From Pseudomonas crudilactis (GTDB lineage: Bacteria > Pseudomonadota > Gammaproteobacteria > Pseudomonadales > Pseudomonadaceae), in the NCBI RefSeq assembly GCF_013433315.1, contig NZ_WXVV01000023.1:1-64000 (forward strand): 64,000 nt of DNA, given 5' to 3'. Of the stretch, positions 43,501 to 51,237 are shown one piece after another. The position numbers and the translations under genes were made by a program. The number at the start of each line of letters is the position of its first letter. Position 1 is the first letter of the stretch. The notes under the pieces were generated by a model. The model saw only the letters and a list, made by a program, of their open reading frames with translations. It did not search any database and was not told where the DNA came from.

Positions 43501-44990
43501 GCGCGGGTGGCAGCAGTGCGTCGAGCAAGGACAGTTCCACCGCCGTCGTCGGCGCTTATGCCGGCAGCCAGGGCGTGAACATCAAGGTCGGCGGCGATGC
43601 GCAGTTCGCCGGCAGTCGTTTCGACGGCGGGCAGGGCGGTGTAAGTATCAAGACGGGCGGTGATCTGGCGCTGAATCAGGCCAACGACCGCCAGACCAGC
43701 AATGACAGCAGCCTGCGTGGCAATGGCTCGTTGACGGTCGGCACCTTGCCGGGCACCGATGGCACCAACGTTGATCTCGGCGCCGGTTTCCAGCTCGATC
43801 AAACCGGCAAGCAGACCACTGATACGCAGGCCCACGTCGCGAGCATCACCGGTAACGGCCCTGTGCAGTTGAGCAGCGGCGGCAATCAAGTCCAGCAAGG
43901 CACGAAAATCGACAGCGCCGGCGCCATCGATTTGCACGCCGACGGCAAGCTCGATCTGCAAGCGGCCACCGACACGCACACCGCCATCGGCAGCAACCTC
44001 GGCGGTGGTTTGAAGGGCGGCGGCAGCAAAACCAGCAGCGAGAAGAGCCGTGATCAGGGCGGCAATCTGAGCGGCAACTTCAACATCGGCCGGGTCAACG
44101 AGGATTCGAAAACCCTCAGCGGTGGCCAGCTCAACAGCGAGAACGGCATTGTCCTGAACGGTGATTCGGTTCATCTGCAAGGCACGCAAGTCAGCGCACC
44201 GAACGTCAGCATCGACGCGCAGAAGGGCGGTTATGTGCAGGAATCGGCGCAGTCCAGCGACAACCGCAATAACTGGAATGTCGCGTTGAACGCCGGCGGC
44301 AAACTGAGCAGCAAGACCCCAACGGCAGCCGATGAAAAGGCCAGCAGCGATCATGATTTCAACGCCGGGGCCAAAGTGGGCGTGGATTACCTGCAAGGCG
44401 GCACCCAGCAGAACAGTCAGATCAAGGCTGACAGCGTGGTGTTGAACAGCGCCGGTGATGCACAGCTTTCGGGTGCGCAGATCGACGCGAAAACTGTCAG
44501 CGGCAAGGTCGCGGGTGATCTGACCGTCGAAAGCCGTCAGGACAGCAGCAACCACGCCAAGGTCGATGTCGATCTGGGCCTGACTGCGAAGAAAAATCCA
44601 CCGAGCGACAAAGAGAAGCTCGCCGGCACCGACTACAAACCGACGCTGAAAGTGCAGGGAGAGTACGCGCACAAGGACAGCGTTGCGCAGGCGTCCGGTA
44701 TCAGTGCCAGCCAAGGCTTGAACCTCGCGGTCGACGGCGCAACACAACTGACCGGTGCGCGCATATCGGCGACGCAAGGGAAGGTCGATCTGGGTGGTTC
44801 GAAGGTCAGCAGCACTGATCTGAGCAACCGTGACTACGGTGTGAAAGCGGGCCTTGATCTGCCGCATAAAGCCGAGGAAAACGCACCGAAGGTTTCCCTG
44901 GAAAACGGCAACCTGAAAGTCGGTCCGGTCACCCTCAGCGGGCATCTGGATACCCAGACCCTGCAAGCCGGGATCGACGAAAAAGGCTAA
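40521..44990 (+). CDS. Filamentous haemagglutinin-like exoprotein (TpsA), no recognisable toxin tip
   Basis: A 1,489-aa secreted adhesin. A long signal sequence ends near ALAGG; the TPS secretion domain follows (about 35-280) with LSHNQFLDYNVDRQGLVLNN, VLANPNGISVNGGSFINTPNANLVVGRPEL. The rest is a long beta-helix made of haemagglutinin repeats rich in Ser, Asp, Gly and Asn. It ends after GPVTLSGHLDTQTLQAGID with no VENN/pre-toxin region and no CdiA-CT-like toxin, and no immunity gene follows. It therefore looks like an adhesin or biofilm protein, or a CdiA-like protein that lost its tip. The ATG at 40521 has GGAGA upstream. Confidence 0.92.
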   Translation: MPAHTFAFHLSPRGKLRWAIASLFFAVHLPSALAGGVVVAPGPGGTAQLQTQGGVPIVNIVAPNGSGLSHNQFLDYNVDRQGLVLNNALQAGQSQLAGQLAANPQLQGQAASVILNEVISRNPSAINGAQEIFGRPADYVLANPNGISVNGGSFINTPNANLVVGRPELNDGKLQSLNSRDASGQLQIQNGGLRNGEGSINLIAPRIDSQGAITARDQLNLTVGRNQVDYGSGQVKTVDPAGNTADQRIDASLFGAMQAGRINIVSTAEGAGVRVGAVQVAGRDGVQIRSAGDLSVSGEALANSLDVTRAGIRSSQGDVALHSGKDLALAATDVSGRDVTVDAKRNLTLSTVESRKLQEKRENWNNSTIGITWETYDRTQTDSESRQHGSQIIASRDAKLASGKDTELKAAKVEAAKNLDVQSSGDLRLTAATESHTQTDQGNHRKHLWKADWNSSSEEQRSVTSQLKAGNIALQTAALLRSEGAELSSAGDVQLAGKQVEITTATRTNRSSDNRYSGDLVGGGFFGKTGDADKGKTQHQGSKVNASGKLIVKADDVRISGSQVRGGTDASVISDKGSLIIDGAQDTSHSNNHDKDSKFFGITKDESRQNSQDSSTVRSELVSDSNLKLKSAKDIEVAGSTVKADGALTADAAGDVNVHAAQNTHDSTDTTHTRGFDAYAKEQTPEQYRAGVHYQDKQQTVTSNDVTQQGSSLSGGSVQVRAGGDVTLKGAQVKSTAGDTTLSGKNVSLLAEADSHKTSTDTSSTGGGFYYTGGLDRAGSGVDFVHSTAQDSTSKTTAQTTSVESSAGLTINADKLATEGAQLKAGNGLNVAANEIDNRAASNSESSTHNDSNWSADIGANVEYKDIARPIAGAVKDVLNGKVPDKDALANLGQPNVGIDVAVGHGSASKTEQSSNAVVSRFDGGTVDVKTTGTLHDQGTQYNASADQVNISADKLLADAASNTHSSSANAVDAKVDVRVYTKTGEDVNVAGSGAGGSSASSKDSSTAVVGAYAGSQGVNIKVGGDAQFAGSRFDGGQGGVSIKTGGDLALNQANDRQTSNDSSLRGNGSLTVGTLPGTDGTNVDLGAGFQLDQTGKQTTDTQAHVASITGNGPVQLSSGGNQVQQGTKIDSAGAIDLHADGKLDLQAATDTHTAIGSNLGGGLKGGGSKTSSEKSRDQGGNLSGNFNIGRVNEDSKTLSGGQLNSENGIVLNGDSVHLQGTQVSAPNVSIDAQKGGYVQESAQSSDNRNNWNVALNAGGKLSSKTPTAADEKASSDHDFNAGAKVGVDYLQGGTQQNSQIKADSVVLNSAGDAQLSGAQIDAKTVSGKVAGDLTVESRQDSSNHAKVDVDLGLTAKKNPPSDKEKLAGTDYKPTLKVQGEYAHKDSVAQASGISASQGLNLAVDGATQLTGARISATQGKVDLGGSKVSSTDLSNRDYGVKAGLDLPHKAEENAPKVSLENGNLKVGPVTLSGHLDTQTLQAGIDEKG

Positions 44991-45034
44991 AACCAACGGT
45001 AGTGGATGTGCCAGATCGGCCATCCACCACCGAA

Positions 45035-45127
45035 CCCTGTGGGAGCGAGCTTGCTCGCGAAAGCGTCCGTCCAGTCACTGCAACCAGTGCCTGATGTACC
45101 GCCTTCGCGAGCAAGCGCGCTCCCACT
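45035..45127. repeat. REPIN-like inverted repeat pair
   Basis: Arms CCCTGTGGGAGCGAGCTTGC and GCAAGCGCGCTCCCAC face each other across about 50 bases, between the exoprotein gene and the cytochrome gene. Confidence 0.88.
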
Positions 45128-45193
45128 TTGTTTTGCGCCAAGCGTTGAATCTCGCGCATCATGCGCGACCTTAAGACGCCATGGAGGCAAACA

Positions 45194-45571
45194 ATGAAAA
45201 CAGCATTCGTCGCTGTACTCGGGGCTTTGTTGATCGCTCAACCCTCCGTGTCGTTCGCGGATAACAGCAACGGCAAAAACCTCTATTCACAGCGCTGTGC
45301 TGTGTGCCACGGCGCCGATATAAAGGGCACCGGGCCGTTGGCGCATAAAAGCAATCCGCCTACACCTGACCTGACAACGTCCGCTTTCAAGCAACGACTG
45401 AATGAATATCCGGGCGTGATTGTGTCGTCGATCATCCTTCGCCCGAACGGCAACCTGATTCCGAAAACGTTGCAGGAGAACGGGGTAAAGATACCGCCAC
45501 ACGCCTGGAGCATTAAGGATCTGCGCGATCTGCATGAATACATGAGCGGCGTGATTGCGCTAAAACGCTGA
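45194..45571 (+). CDS. Small periplasmic c-type cytochrome
   Basis: A 125-aa protein with a signal peptide (MKTAFVAVLGALLIAQPSVSFA) and one haem-binding motif CAVCH at about residues 36-40 of the precursor, followed by G-x-G-P-L-A-H. The C-terminal helix DLRDLHEYMSG may provide the Met ligand. It would carry electrons singly; no oxidase or dehydrogenase gene is adjacent, so the partner is unknown. GGAGG lies seven bases before the ATG. Confidence 0.88.
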   Translation: MKTAFVAVLGALLIAQPSVSFADNSNGKNLYSQRCAVCHGADIKGTGPLAHKSNPPTPDLTTSAFKQRLNEYPGVIVSSIILRPNGNLIPKTLQENGVKIPPHAWSIKDLRDLHEYMSGVIALKR

Positions 45572-45619
45572 TCTTCAGTTGCTGCGCGGACAGTCGGTCG
45601 AGGAATCCATTGCTTCGGC

Positions 45620-45640
45620 TTAATGGTAACCATTACTATT
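45620..45640. promoter_or_regulatory. Fur-box-like palindrome before the fecI-type gene
   Basis: TTAATGGTAACCATTACTATT contains the perfect palindrome AATGGTAACCATT and resembles the GATAATGATAATCATTATC Fur consensus. It ends 36 bases before the sigma-factor start. Iron repression of the operon by Fur is the expected consequence. Confidence 0.65.
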
Positions 45641-45675
45641 CACGCCCTTTTCTTTAGCACGCCGCCAATACCCCC

Positions 45676-46167
45676 ATGCGTCCTCGCAGACCCGGCTTTT
45701 TCGAGCATTACGAAGAGTTGATCGGCACCTGGACTCGTCGCCTGCGCAATCGCGCGCAGGCCGAGGATCTGGCGCACGACACCTTTGTGCGCGTGCTTGA
45801 GTCGGATTCGGCAGCGGTGCAGCAGCCACGGGCGTATTTGCACCAGACCGCGCGCAATATTGCGGTCGACGGTTATCGGCGTGAGGATCGGCGCGGCGCC
45901 ATGGAGTCACAGGCCCTTGATCACAGTGAGTCGTCATCCGGCGACCCGGAGCATTACATGCAGGCGATCCAGTTGGCCGATTCCATCGAACGGGCGCTCA
46001 GCGAGCTGCCGGTCAATTGCCGCAAGATCTTCGTCTGGCAGAAGATCGAAGGCCTGACCCAGGCCGAAATCGCCGAACGCCTGGGGCTGTCCAAGAACAT
46101 GGTCGAAAAGTATATGATCCGCACCCTGCGGCATCTGCGCGATCGCCTCGACGGGTTGCAGTCATGA
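45676..46167 (+). CDS. fecI: ECF sigma factor, FecI family
   Basis: A 163-aa extracytoplasmic-function sigma factor of the iron-starvation group. Region 2 is visible as AQAEDLAHDTFVRVLE with RAYLHQTARNIAVDGYRRE; region 4 as RALSELPVNCRKIFVWQKIEGLTQAEIAERLGLSKNMVEKYMIRTLRHLRDRL. It directs RNA polymerase to the receptor gene when its anti-sigma partner (next gene) is signalled through the outer-membrane receptor. Named by homology and gene order; a Fur-box-like site lies upstream. Confidence 0.9.
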   Translation: MRPRRPGFFEHYEELIGTWTRRLRNRAQAEDLAHDTFVRVLESDSAAVQQPRAYLHQTARNIAVDGYRREDRRGAMESQALDHSESSSGDPEHYMQAIQLADSIERALSELPVNCRKIFVWQKIEGLTQAEIAERLGLSKNMVEKYMIRTLRHLRDRLDGLQS

Positions 46168-46207
46168 GCCGCTGCGACATTTCTTCCCCAGCCCAACAGG
46201 ACATTCC

Positions 46208-47191
46208 ATGATGGATACGCGTGATTGCGCGTGCGGGCAAACAACGGTGCGCGATGACGCGGCTCGCTGGTTTGTGCGTTTGCAGGAGCCGGCTATTGAT
46301 GGCGTCGAGCAGCAGCGCTTCGACGCCTGGCTGAATCAACATCCGCAGCACCGTGACGAATTCCAGTTGCTCCAGGGCTTGTGGTCGGCGGCCGATCTGC
46401 TCCCGGCGCCACGCCTCAAAGCCCTCGCTGAAACACCGCCAACCCGCCGCGAACGCCGTCCGATGCTGCGTTATGCCGTGGCCGCGAGTGTGCTGGCGGT
46501 GGCGCTCGGGCTGGGACTGTTCAGTGGTTTGAATCATCCGGGCGGCTACAGCGCCGAGTTCGCCACAACGTTGGGCGAGCGCAAACATGTGGCGCTGCCG
46601 GACGGTTCGGTGATTGATCTGAACAGCCGCAGCCGTTTGCAGGTGCGTTTTGAACAGGATCGTCGCGTCATCGAATTGAGCGAAGGCGAGGCAATGTTCA
46701 GCGTCGCTCACGACACCTCGCGGCCGTTCGTGGTCGAGGCGGGCAACGGCAAAGTCACGGTCACCGGCACGCGTTTCGATGTGCGCCGTGATGTCATGCA
46801 AACCCGCGTGGCAGTTGAGCAGGGCACAGTGAAAGTGCAGGGTCGTGATGCAGCAGATGATCAGTTCATCAGCCTGACCGCCGGCCTCGGCACCTATGTC
46901 GACGCGCAGGGCAAAGTCGCCGCCGCCTATGCGGTCAACCCGTCGGAACTGACGGCGTGGCGCGGTGGCAAACTGGTGTTCAACAACGCCAGCCTCAGCG
47001 AAGTGGCGGCCGAAGTGTCGCGTTATCGTGAGAAGCCGCTGACCGTTGCCAATCCGGCAGTGGCCAGTCTGCGCCTGACCAGCGTGTTCAAATCCGACAA
47101 CACCGACGCCTTGCTCAAGGCCTTGCCGAGCATCCTGCCGGTGGCCGTTCGCACCCTTGCGGATGGCAGTCAGGAAATAATCGCAAAATAA
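46208..47191 (+). CDS. fecR: FecR-type sigma regulator (anti-sigma)
   Basis: A 327-aa inner-membrane protein. The cytoplasmic N-terminus (AARWFVRLQEPAIDGVEQQRFDAWLNQHPQHRDEFQ) is the anti-sigma domain; one membrane helix follows at about 82-105 (MLRYAVAASVLAVALGLGLFSGL), then the periplasmic FecR domain (LGERKHVALPDGSVIDLNSRSRL, VTVTGTRFDVRR) that reads the receptor signal. It starts at ATG 46208 or 46211, 40 bases after fecI. Confidence 0.92.
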   Translation: MMDTRDCACGQTTVRDDAARWFVRLQEPAIDGVEQQRFDAWLNQHPQHRDEFQLLQGLWSAADLLPAPRLKALAETPPTRRERRPMLRYAVAASVLAVALGLGLFSGLNHPGGYSAEFATTLGERKHVALPDGSVIDLNSRSRLQVRFEQDRRVIELSEGEAMFSVAHDTSRPFVVEAGNGKVTVTGTRFDVRRDVMQTRVAVEQGTVKVQGRDAADDQFISLTAGLGTYVDAQGKVAAAYAVNPSELTAWRGGKLVFNNASLSEVAAEVSRYREKPLTVANPAVASLRLTSVFKSDNTDALLKALPSILPVAVRTLADGSQEIIAK

Positions 47192-47289
47192 AATTCAGGT
47201 TTTTTTCGAGTTCATCGTCTTCCTGTTCAACTGCAACTGGTTTGCATTAACAGCCGCACACTCTTGCGATCCACAGGACTACGTACGAC

Positions 47290-49716
47290 GTGAAAAACAC
47301 CCCTGCCAACAACAAAAAATCCCCTTGGTTGCCGCTGGCCCTTGCGCTGGCGGTCAACGCGGCGATGCCGCTGGCGTATGCCGGCGAAGCCATTCATATC
47401 CGCGCGCAGCCACTGGGTCAGGCCCTCAGCGAACTCGGTCAGCAGACATCGCTGCAAGTGTTTTTCAGCCCGGACCTGGTCGCCGGCAAACAGGCGCCGG
47501 CGGTCGACGGCGATATCTCCCCGGAACAGGCGTTGCGCCAATTGCTGCAAGGCAGTGGTCTGGATTATCAGATCAACGAAGGTTCGGTGACGCTGTCGCC
47601 GGCCGCGACTTCCGCCGCCAGCAATGGTCCGCTGGAACTGGGCGTGACCGACATCAAGGTGGTCGGCGACTGGCTCGGCGATGCCAATGCCGCCGTGGTG
47701 CAGAACCACCCCGGCGCGCGTACGGTGATCCGCCGCGAAGCCATGGTCGAGCAGGGCGCGATGAACGTCAGCGACGTGCTCAAGCGCGTGCCGGGTGTGC
47801 AGGTGCAGGACTCCAACGGCACCGGCGGCAGTGACATTTCCCTGAACGTCGGCGTGCGCGGTCTGACCTCGCGTCTGTCGCCGCGCTCAACCGTGTTGAT
47901 CGATGGTGTGCCGGCGGCATTCGCCCCGTACGGCCAGCCGCAACTGTCGATGGCGCCGATTTCCTCGGGCAACCTCGACAGCATCGACGTCGTGCGTGGC
48001 GCTGGTTCGGTGCGTTACGGGCCGCAGAACGTCGGCGGGGTGATCAACTTCGTCACCCGCGCGATTCCGGAAAAAGCCACCGGCGAAATCGGCACCACCC
48101 TGGAAACCACTCAGTACGGTGGCTGGAAACACATCGACACCGCGTTCCTCGGCGGCACTGCCGACAACGGCATGGGCGTGGCGCTGCTGTATTCCGGTGT
48201 CAACGGTAACGGCTACCGCGAGCGCAACAACGGCAACGACATCGACGACGTGTTGCTCAAGACCCACTGGGCGCCGACCGATCAGGATGATTTCAGTCTC
48301 AACTTCCACTACTACGACGCTACTGCCGACATGCCCGGCGGTCTGACACAGAAGCAGTACGACGCCAAACCGTACGACTCGGTGCGGGACTACGACCAAT
48401 TCACCGGTCGGCGCAAAGACGTGTCGTTCAAGTGGATCCGCCAGATCGACGAGCGCACCCAAGCGGAGATTCTGACGTATTACACCGACAGTTTCCGTGG
48501 CAGCACCATCGCCGCCCGCGACCAGAAAACCCTCAGCTCCTACCCGCGCTCGTATTACACGCTGGGCATCGAGCCAAGGGTCTCGCGGGTTTTCGATGTC
48601 GGCCCGACCACCCAGGAAGTCAGCGTCGGTTATCGCTACCTGAAAGAGGCGATGCACGAATCGTCGAGCCGTGTGGCGCTGGTCAACAACCAGCCGGTGC
48701 TCACGCCGACCTCTGATGGCCATGTGTTCCAGGATCGTACCGGCGGCACCGAGGCCAACTCGGTCTACATCGACAACAAAATCGATGTCGGCAACTGGAC
48801 CATCACCCCGGGCATTCGCTTCGAACACATCAGCACCGACTGGCATGACCGCGCGGTGCTCGACACGGCCGGCAAACCGGTGCAGGCGAAAAACCGCAGC
48901 ATCGAAAGCAACGAACCGCTGCCGGCGCTGAGCGTGATGTATCACCTGTCAGACGCGTGGAAACTGTTCGCCAACTACGAAACCTCGTTCGGCAGCCTGC
49001 AGTATTTCCAGCTCGGCCAGGGCGGTGCGGGTGATCAGACCGCCAACGGTCTAGAGCCGGAAAAGGCCAAGACCTACGAGATCGGCACGCGCTACAACGA
49101 CGATGTGTGGGGCGGTGAAGTGACGCTGTTCTACATCGACTTCGATGACGAGCTGCAATACATCAGCAACGACGTGGGCTGGACGAATCTCGGCGCGACC
49201 AAGCACCAGGGCATTGAAGCCTCGCTGCATTACGACATGGCGGCGCTGGATCCGCGTCTCGATGGCTTGACCGCCAACGCGGGTTTCACTTACACCCGCG
49301 CTACTTATGAAGGCGAGATTCCGGGCTTCAAGGGCCGTGATCTGCCGTTCTATTCGCGGCAGGTGGCGACCGTTGGTTTGCGTTATGACATCAACCGCTG
49401 GACCTACAACCTCGACGGTTTTGCCCAGTCGAAACAGCGTTCGCCGGGCACCGGGGTGAACGCCGATGGCAGCTTCAACGGCAATTACATTACCGACGGC
49501 ACGGCGGACGGGCAGTACGGCGACATTCCGGGTTACGTGACCTGGAACGTGCGTGGCGGGTATGACTTTGGGCCACAGGTGTCGAATTTGAAGCTGGGCG
49601 CGGGGGTGAAGAACGTCTTCGACAAGCAGTACTTCACCCGCTCCAGCGACAACAACTCGGGGATGTATGTTGGCGCTCCGCGCACGTTCTTTGTGCAGGC
49701 CAGCGTCGGCTTCTGA
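47290..49716 (+). CDS. fecA: TonB-dependent ferric siderophore/citrate receptor, FecA-like
   Basis: An 808-aa outer-membrane receptor from a GTG at 47290. After the signal peptide comes an STN signalling domain (about 35-103: IHIRAQPLGQALSELGQQTSLQVFF), then the plug with GDWLGDA, GARTVIRREAM, FAPYGQPQLSMAPISSGNLDSIDVVRG and RYGPQNVGGVINFVTRAIP, which follow E. coli FecA closely, then a 22-strand barrel ending VGAPRTFFVQASVGF with the C-terminal Phe. The STN domain lets substrate binding reach FecR and FecI. Ferric dicitrate is the best guess by similarity. No fecBCDE genes follow, so uptake past the periplasm uses another system. Confidence 0.88.
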   Translation: MKNTPANNKKSPWLPLALALAVNAAMPLAYAGEAIHIRAQPLGQALSELGQQTSLQVFFSPDLVAGKQAPAVDGDISPEQALRQLLQGSGLDYQINEGSVTLSPAATSAASNGPLELGVTDIKVVGDWLGDANAAVVQNHPGARTVIRREAMVEQGAMNVSDVLKRVPGVQVQDSNGTGGSDISLNVGVRGLTSRLSPRSTVLIDGVPAAFAPYGQPQLSMAPISSGNLDSIDVVRGAGSVRYGPQNVGGVINFVTRAIPEKATGEIGTTLETTQYGGWKHIDTAFLGGTADNGMGVALLYSGVNGNGYRERNNGNDIDDVLLKTHWAPTDQDDFSLNFHYYDATADMPGGLTQKQYDAKPYDSVRDYDQFTGRRKDVSFKWIRQIDERTQAEILTYYTDSFRGSTIAARDQKTLSSYPRSYYTLGIEPRVSRVFDVGPTTQEVSVGYRYLKEAMHESSSRVALVNNQPVLTPTSDGHVFQDRTGGTEANSVYIDNKIDVGNWTITPGIRFEHISTDWHDRAVLDTAGKPVQAKNRSIESNEPLPALSVMYHLSDAWKLFANYETSFGSLQYFQLGQGGAGDQTANGLEPEKAKTYEIGTRYNDDVWGGEVTLFYIDFDDELQYISNDVGWTNLGATKHQGIEASLHYDMAALDPRLDGLTANAGFTYTRATYEGEIPGFKGRDLPFYSRQVATVGLRYDINRWTYNLDGFAQSKQRSPGTGVNADGSFNGNYITDGTADGQYGDIPGYVTWNVRGGYDFGPQVSNLKLGAGVKNVFDKQYFTRSSDNNSGMYVGAPRTFFVQASVGF

Positions 49717-49732
49717 TAGACCGCGTCAGCTT

Positions 49733-49798
49733 CTTCGCGAGCAGGCTCGCTCCCACATGGACCACTGAAATCCTGTGGGAGCGAGCCTGCTCGCGAAG
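49733..49798. repeat. REPIN-like inverted repeat pair, short and inverted arrangement
   Basis: Here the arms are in the opposite order: TTCGCGAGCAGGCTCGCTCC first, GGAGCGAGCCTGCTCGCGAA second, only about 20 bases apart. It fills the gap between the convergent receptor and transporter genes. Confidence 0.88.
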
Positions 49799-49801
49799 CT
49801 T

Positions 49802-50953
49802 TTAGACTTTCAGGACTTTGCCGCCGATGGCCACTGCCACCAATAGCACCGCCATCAAGCCAAAGGCAAAGCTCAAACTGCTGGCATGCGCTACAAAGCC
49901 GATCACCGCCGGCCCGGCCAGAATCCCTGCATAACCGAGCGTGGTAATGGCCGGCACGGCGATGCTTTCCGGCATCACCGTCTGCTTGCCCACCGCCGTG
50001 TACAGCACCGGCACGATGTTCGAACAACCGGCACCGACCAGCGCATAACCGACCAGCGCCGCTTCCCAGCTCGGCGCGAAGGTCGCCAGAAACAAACCGG
50101 CCGCCGCCAACAGACCACCAAACAGAATGATCCGCGTGGCACCGACAATCCGCACAATCCGGTCACCCATCAAACGCCCGGCCGTCATGGTCAATGCAAA
50201 CGCCGCATAACCTAACCCTGCATACGCCGTGTCGATCCCGCGTTCCTGTGCCAGAAACACTGCGCTCCAGTCCAGTGCCGCGCCTTCGGTCAGGAACACG
50301 ATGAAGCACATCCCGCCGATAAACAGCACGATGCCGTGCGGAATGGCGAATGCCGGGCCCGAGCTTTCACTGCCATAGGGCAACATGTGCGGCACGCACT
50401 TGAACAACGCCGCGATCAGCACGACGACCACCACCAGCATGGCGGCCAGTGGTGTCAGACCCAGCCCGAGCAGGGCGCTGACACCCGCCGCGCCGACAAT
50501 CCCGCCGAGACTGAACAAGCCGTGAAAGCCCGACATCATGTTCTTGCCGCTGGCGCGCTCGACGATCACGGCTTGCAGGTTCACCGTCGAATCCACCGTG
50601 CCGAGGCCGGCGCCGAACATGAACAGTGTGGCGATCAGCGCCGGTATCGACGACACCGTGGCCAGTAACGGCAACGCTGCGCAGATCAACATCGTGCCGC
50701 CGGTGGCCACCCGCCGACAGCCAAAGCGTGTGGCGAGAATCCCCGCCAGCGGCATCGCCAGAATTGAACCGACCCCCAAGCACAACAACAGCAAGCCCAA
50801 CGTGCCTTCATCCAGTCCGGCGCGGGCCTTGGCGTACGGCACCAAGGGCGCCCACGCGGCGATGCCGAGGCCGGCGATGAAAAAAGCGATGCGCGTGGAC
50901 ATCTGTTGCAGGCGTCCGGGGACGAAGGTGTCTTGGGGGTTGAGGCTGGTCAT
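49802..50953 (-). CDS. Major facilitator transporter, YbjJ-like
   Basis: A 383-aa, 12-helix transporter starting MTSLNPQDTFVPGRLQQMSTRIAFFIAGLGIAAWAPLVPYAKARAG, the form seen in YbjJ-type inner-membrane proteins; GILATRFGCRRVATGG is motif A and FTMTAGRLMGDRIVR-like sequence follows in the second half. Family members are poorly characterised, sugar or drug export being suggested. The ATG at 50953 is the family-like start; a longer frame to 51046 runs without a ribosome site. Confidence 0.85.
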   Translation of the reverse strand: MTSLNPQDTFVPGRLQQMSTRIAFFIAGLGIAAWAPLVPYAKARAGLDEGTLGLLLLCLGVGSILAMPLAGILATRFGCRRVATGGTMLICAALPLLATVSSIPALIATLFMFGAGLGTVDSTVNLQAVIVERASGKNMMSGFHGLFSLGGIVGAAGVSALLGLGLTPLAAMLVVVVVLIAALFKCVPHMLPYGSESSGPAFAIPHGIVLFIGGMCFIVFLTEGAALDWSAVFLAQERGIDTAYAGLGYAAFALTMTAGRLMGDRIVRIVGATRIILFGGLLAAAGLFLATFAPSWEAALVGYALVGAGCSNIVPVLYTAVGKQTVMPESIAVPAITTLGYAGILAGPAVIGFVAHASSLSFAFGLMAVLLVAVAIGGKVLKV

Positions 50954-51094
50954 ATCGATCCTTGGCAAAAAACATCGCGTCCCCGAAGGACAGTGATACG
51001 GCAACGAGGTTCGATCGCCGGCCATTCGGGGAAGTACAGGCAACATCCTACCCTGTGGGAACGGAGGCTCACCAATAAGCGGTCATGCACATCT

Positions 51095-51188
51095 CCCTGT
51101 GGGAGCGAGCCTGCTCGCGAAGGCGCAGTGTCAGCTGAAAAATATATTGACTGACACACTGCATTCGCGAGCAGGCTCGCTCCCACAA
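51095..51188. repeat. REPIN-like inverted repeat pair
   Basis: Arms CCCTGTGGGAGCGAGCCTGC and GCAGGCTCGCTCCCACAAGG face each other. The element ends 49 bases before the start codon of the DapF-like gene, leaving very little room for a promoter. Confidence 0.88.
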
Positions 51189-51237
51189 GGGGTTGCGTTT
51201 TACAGTGGCCTTCTTCGGCAACAGGGGACAAACACTG

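Noticed and set aside
40503..45023. A 1,506-codon open frame on the minus strand opposite the TpsA gene
   Set aside because: It mirrors the exoprotein gene; the repetitive GC-rich codons avoid stops on the opposite strand. Its translation has no domain, and the plus-strand frame has signal peptide, TPS domain and repeats.
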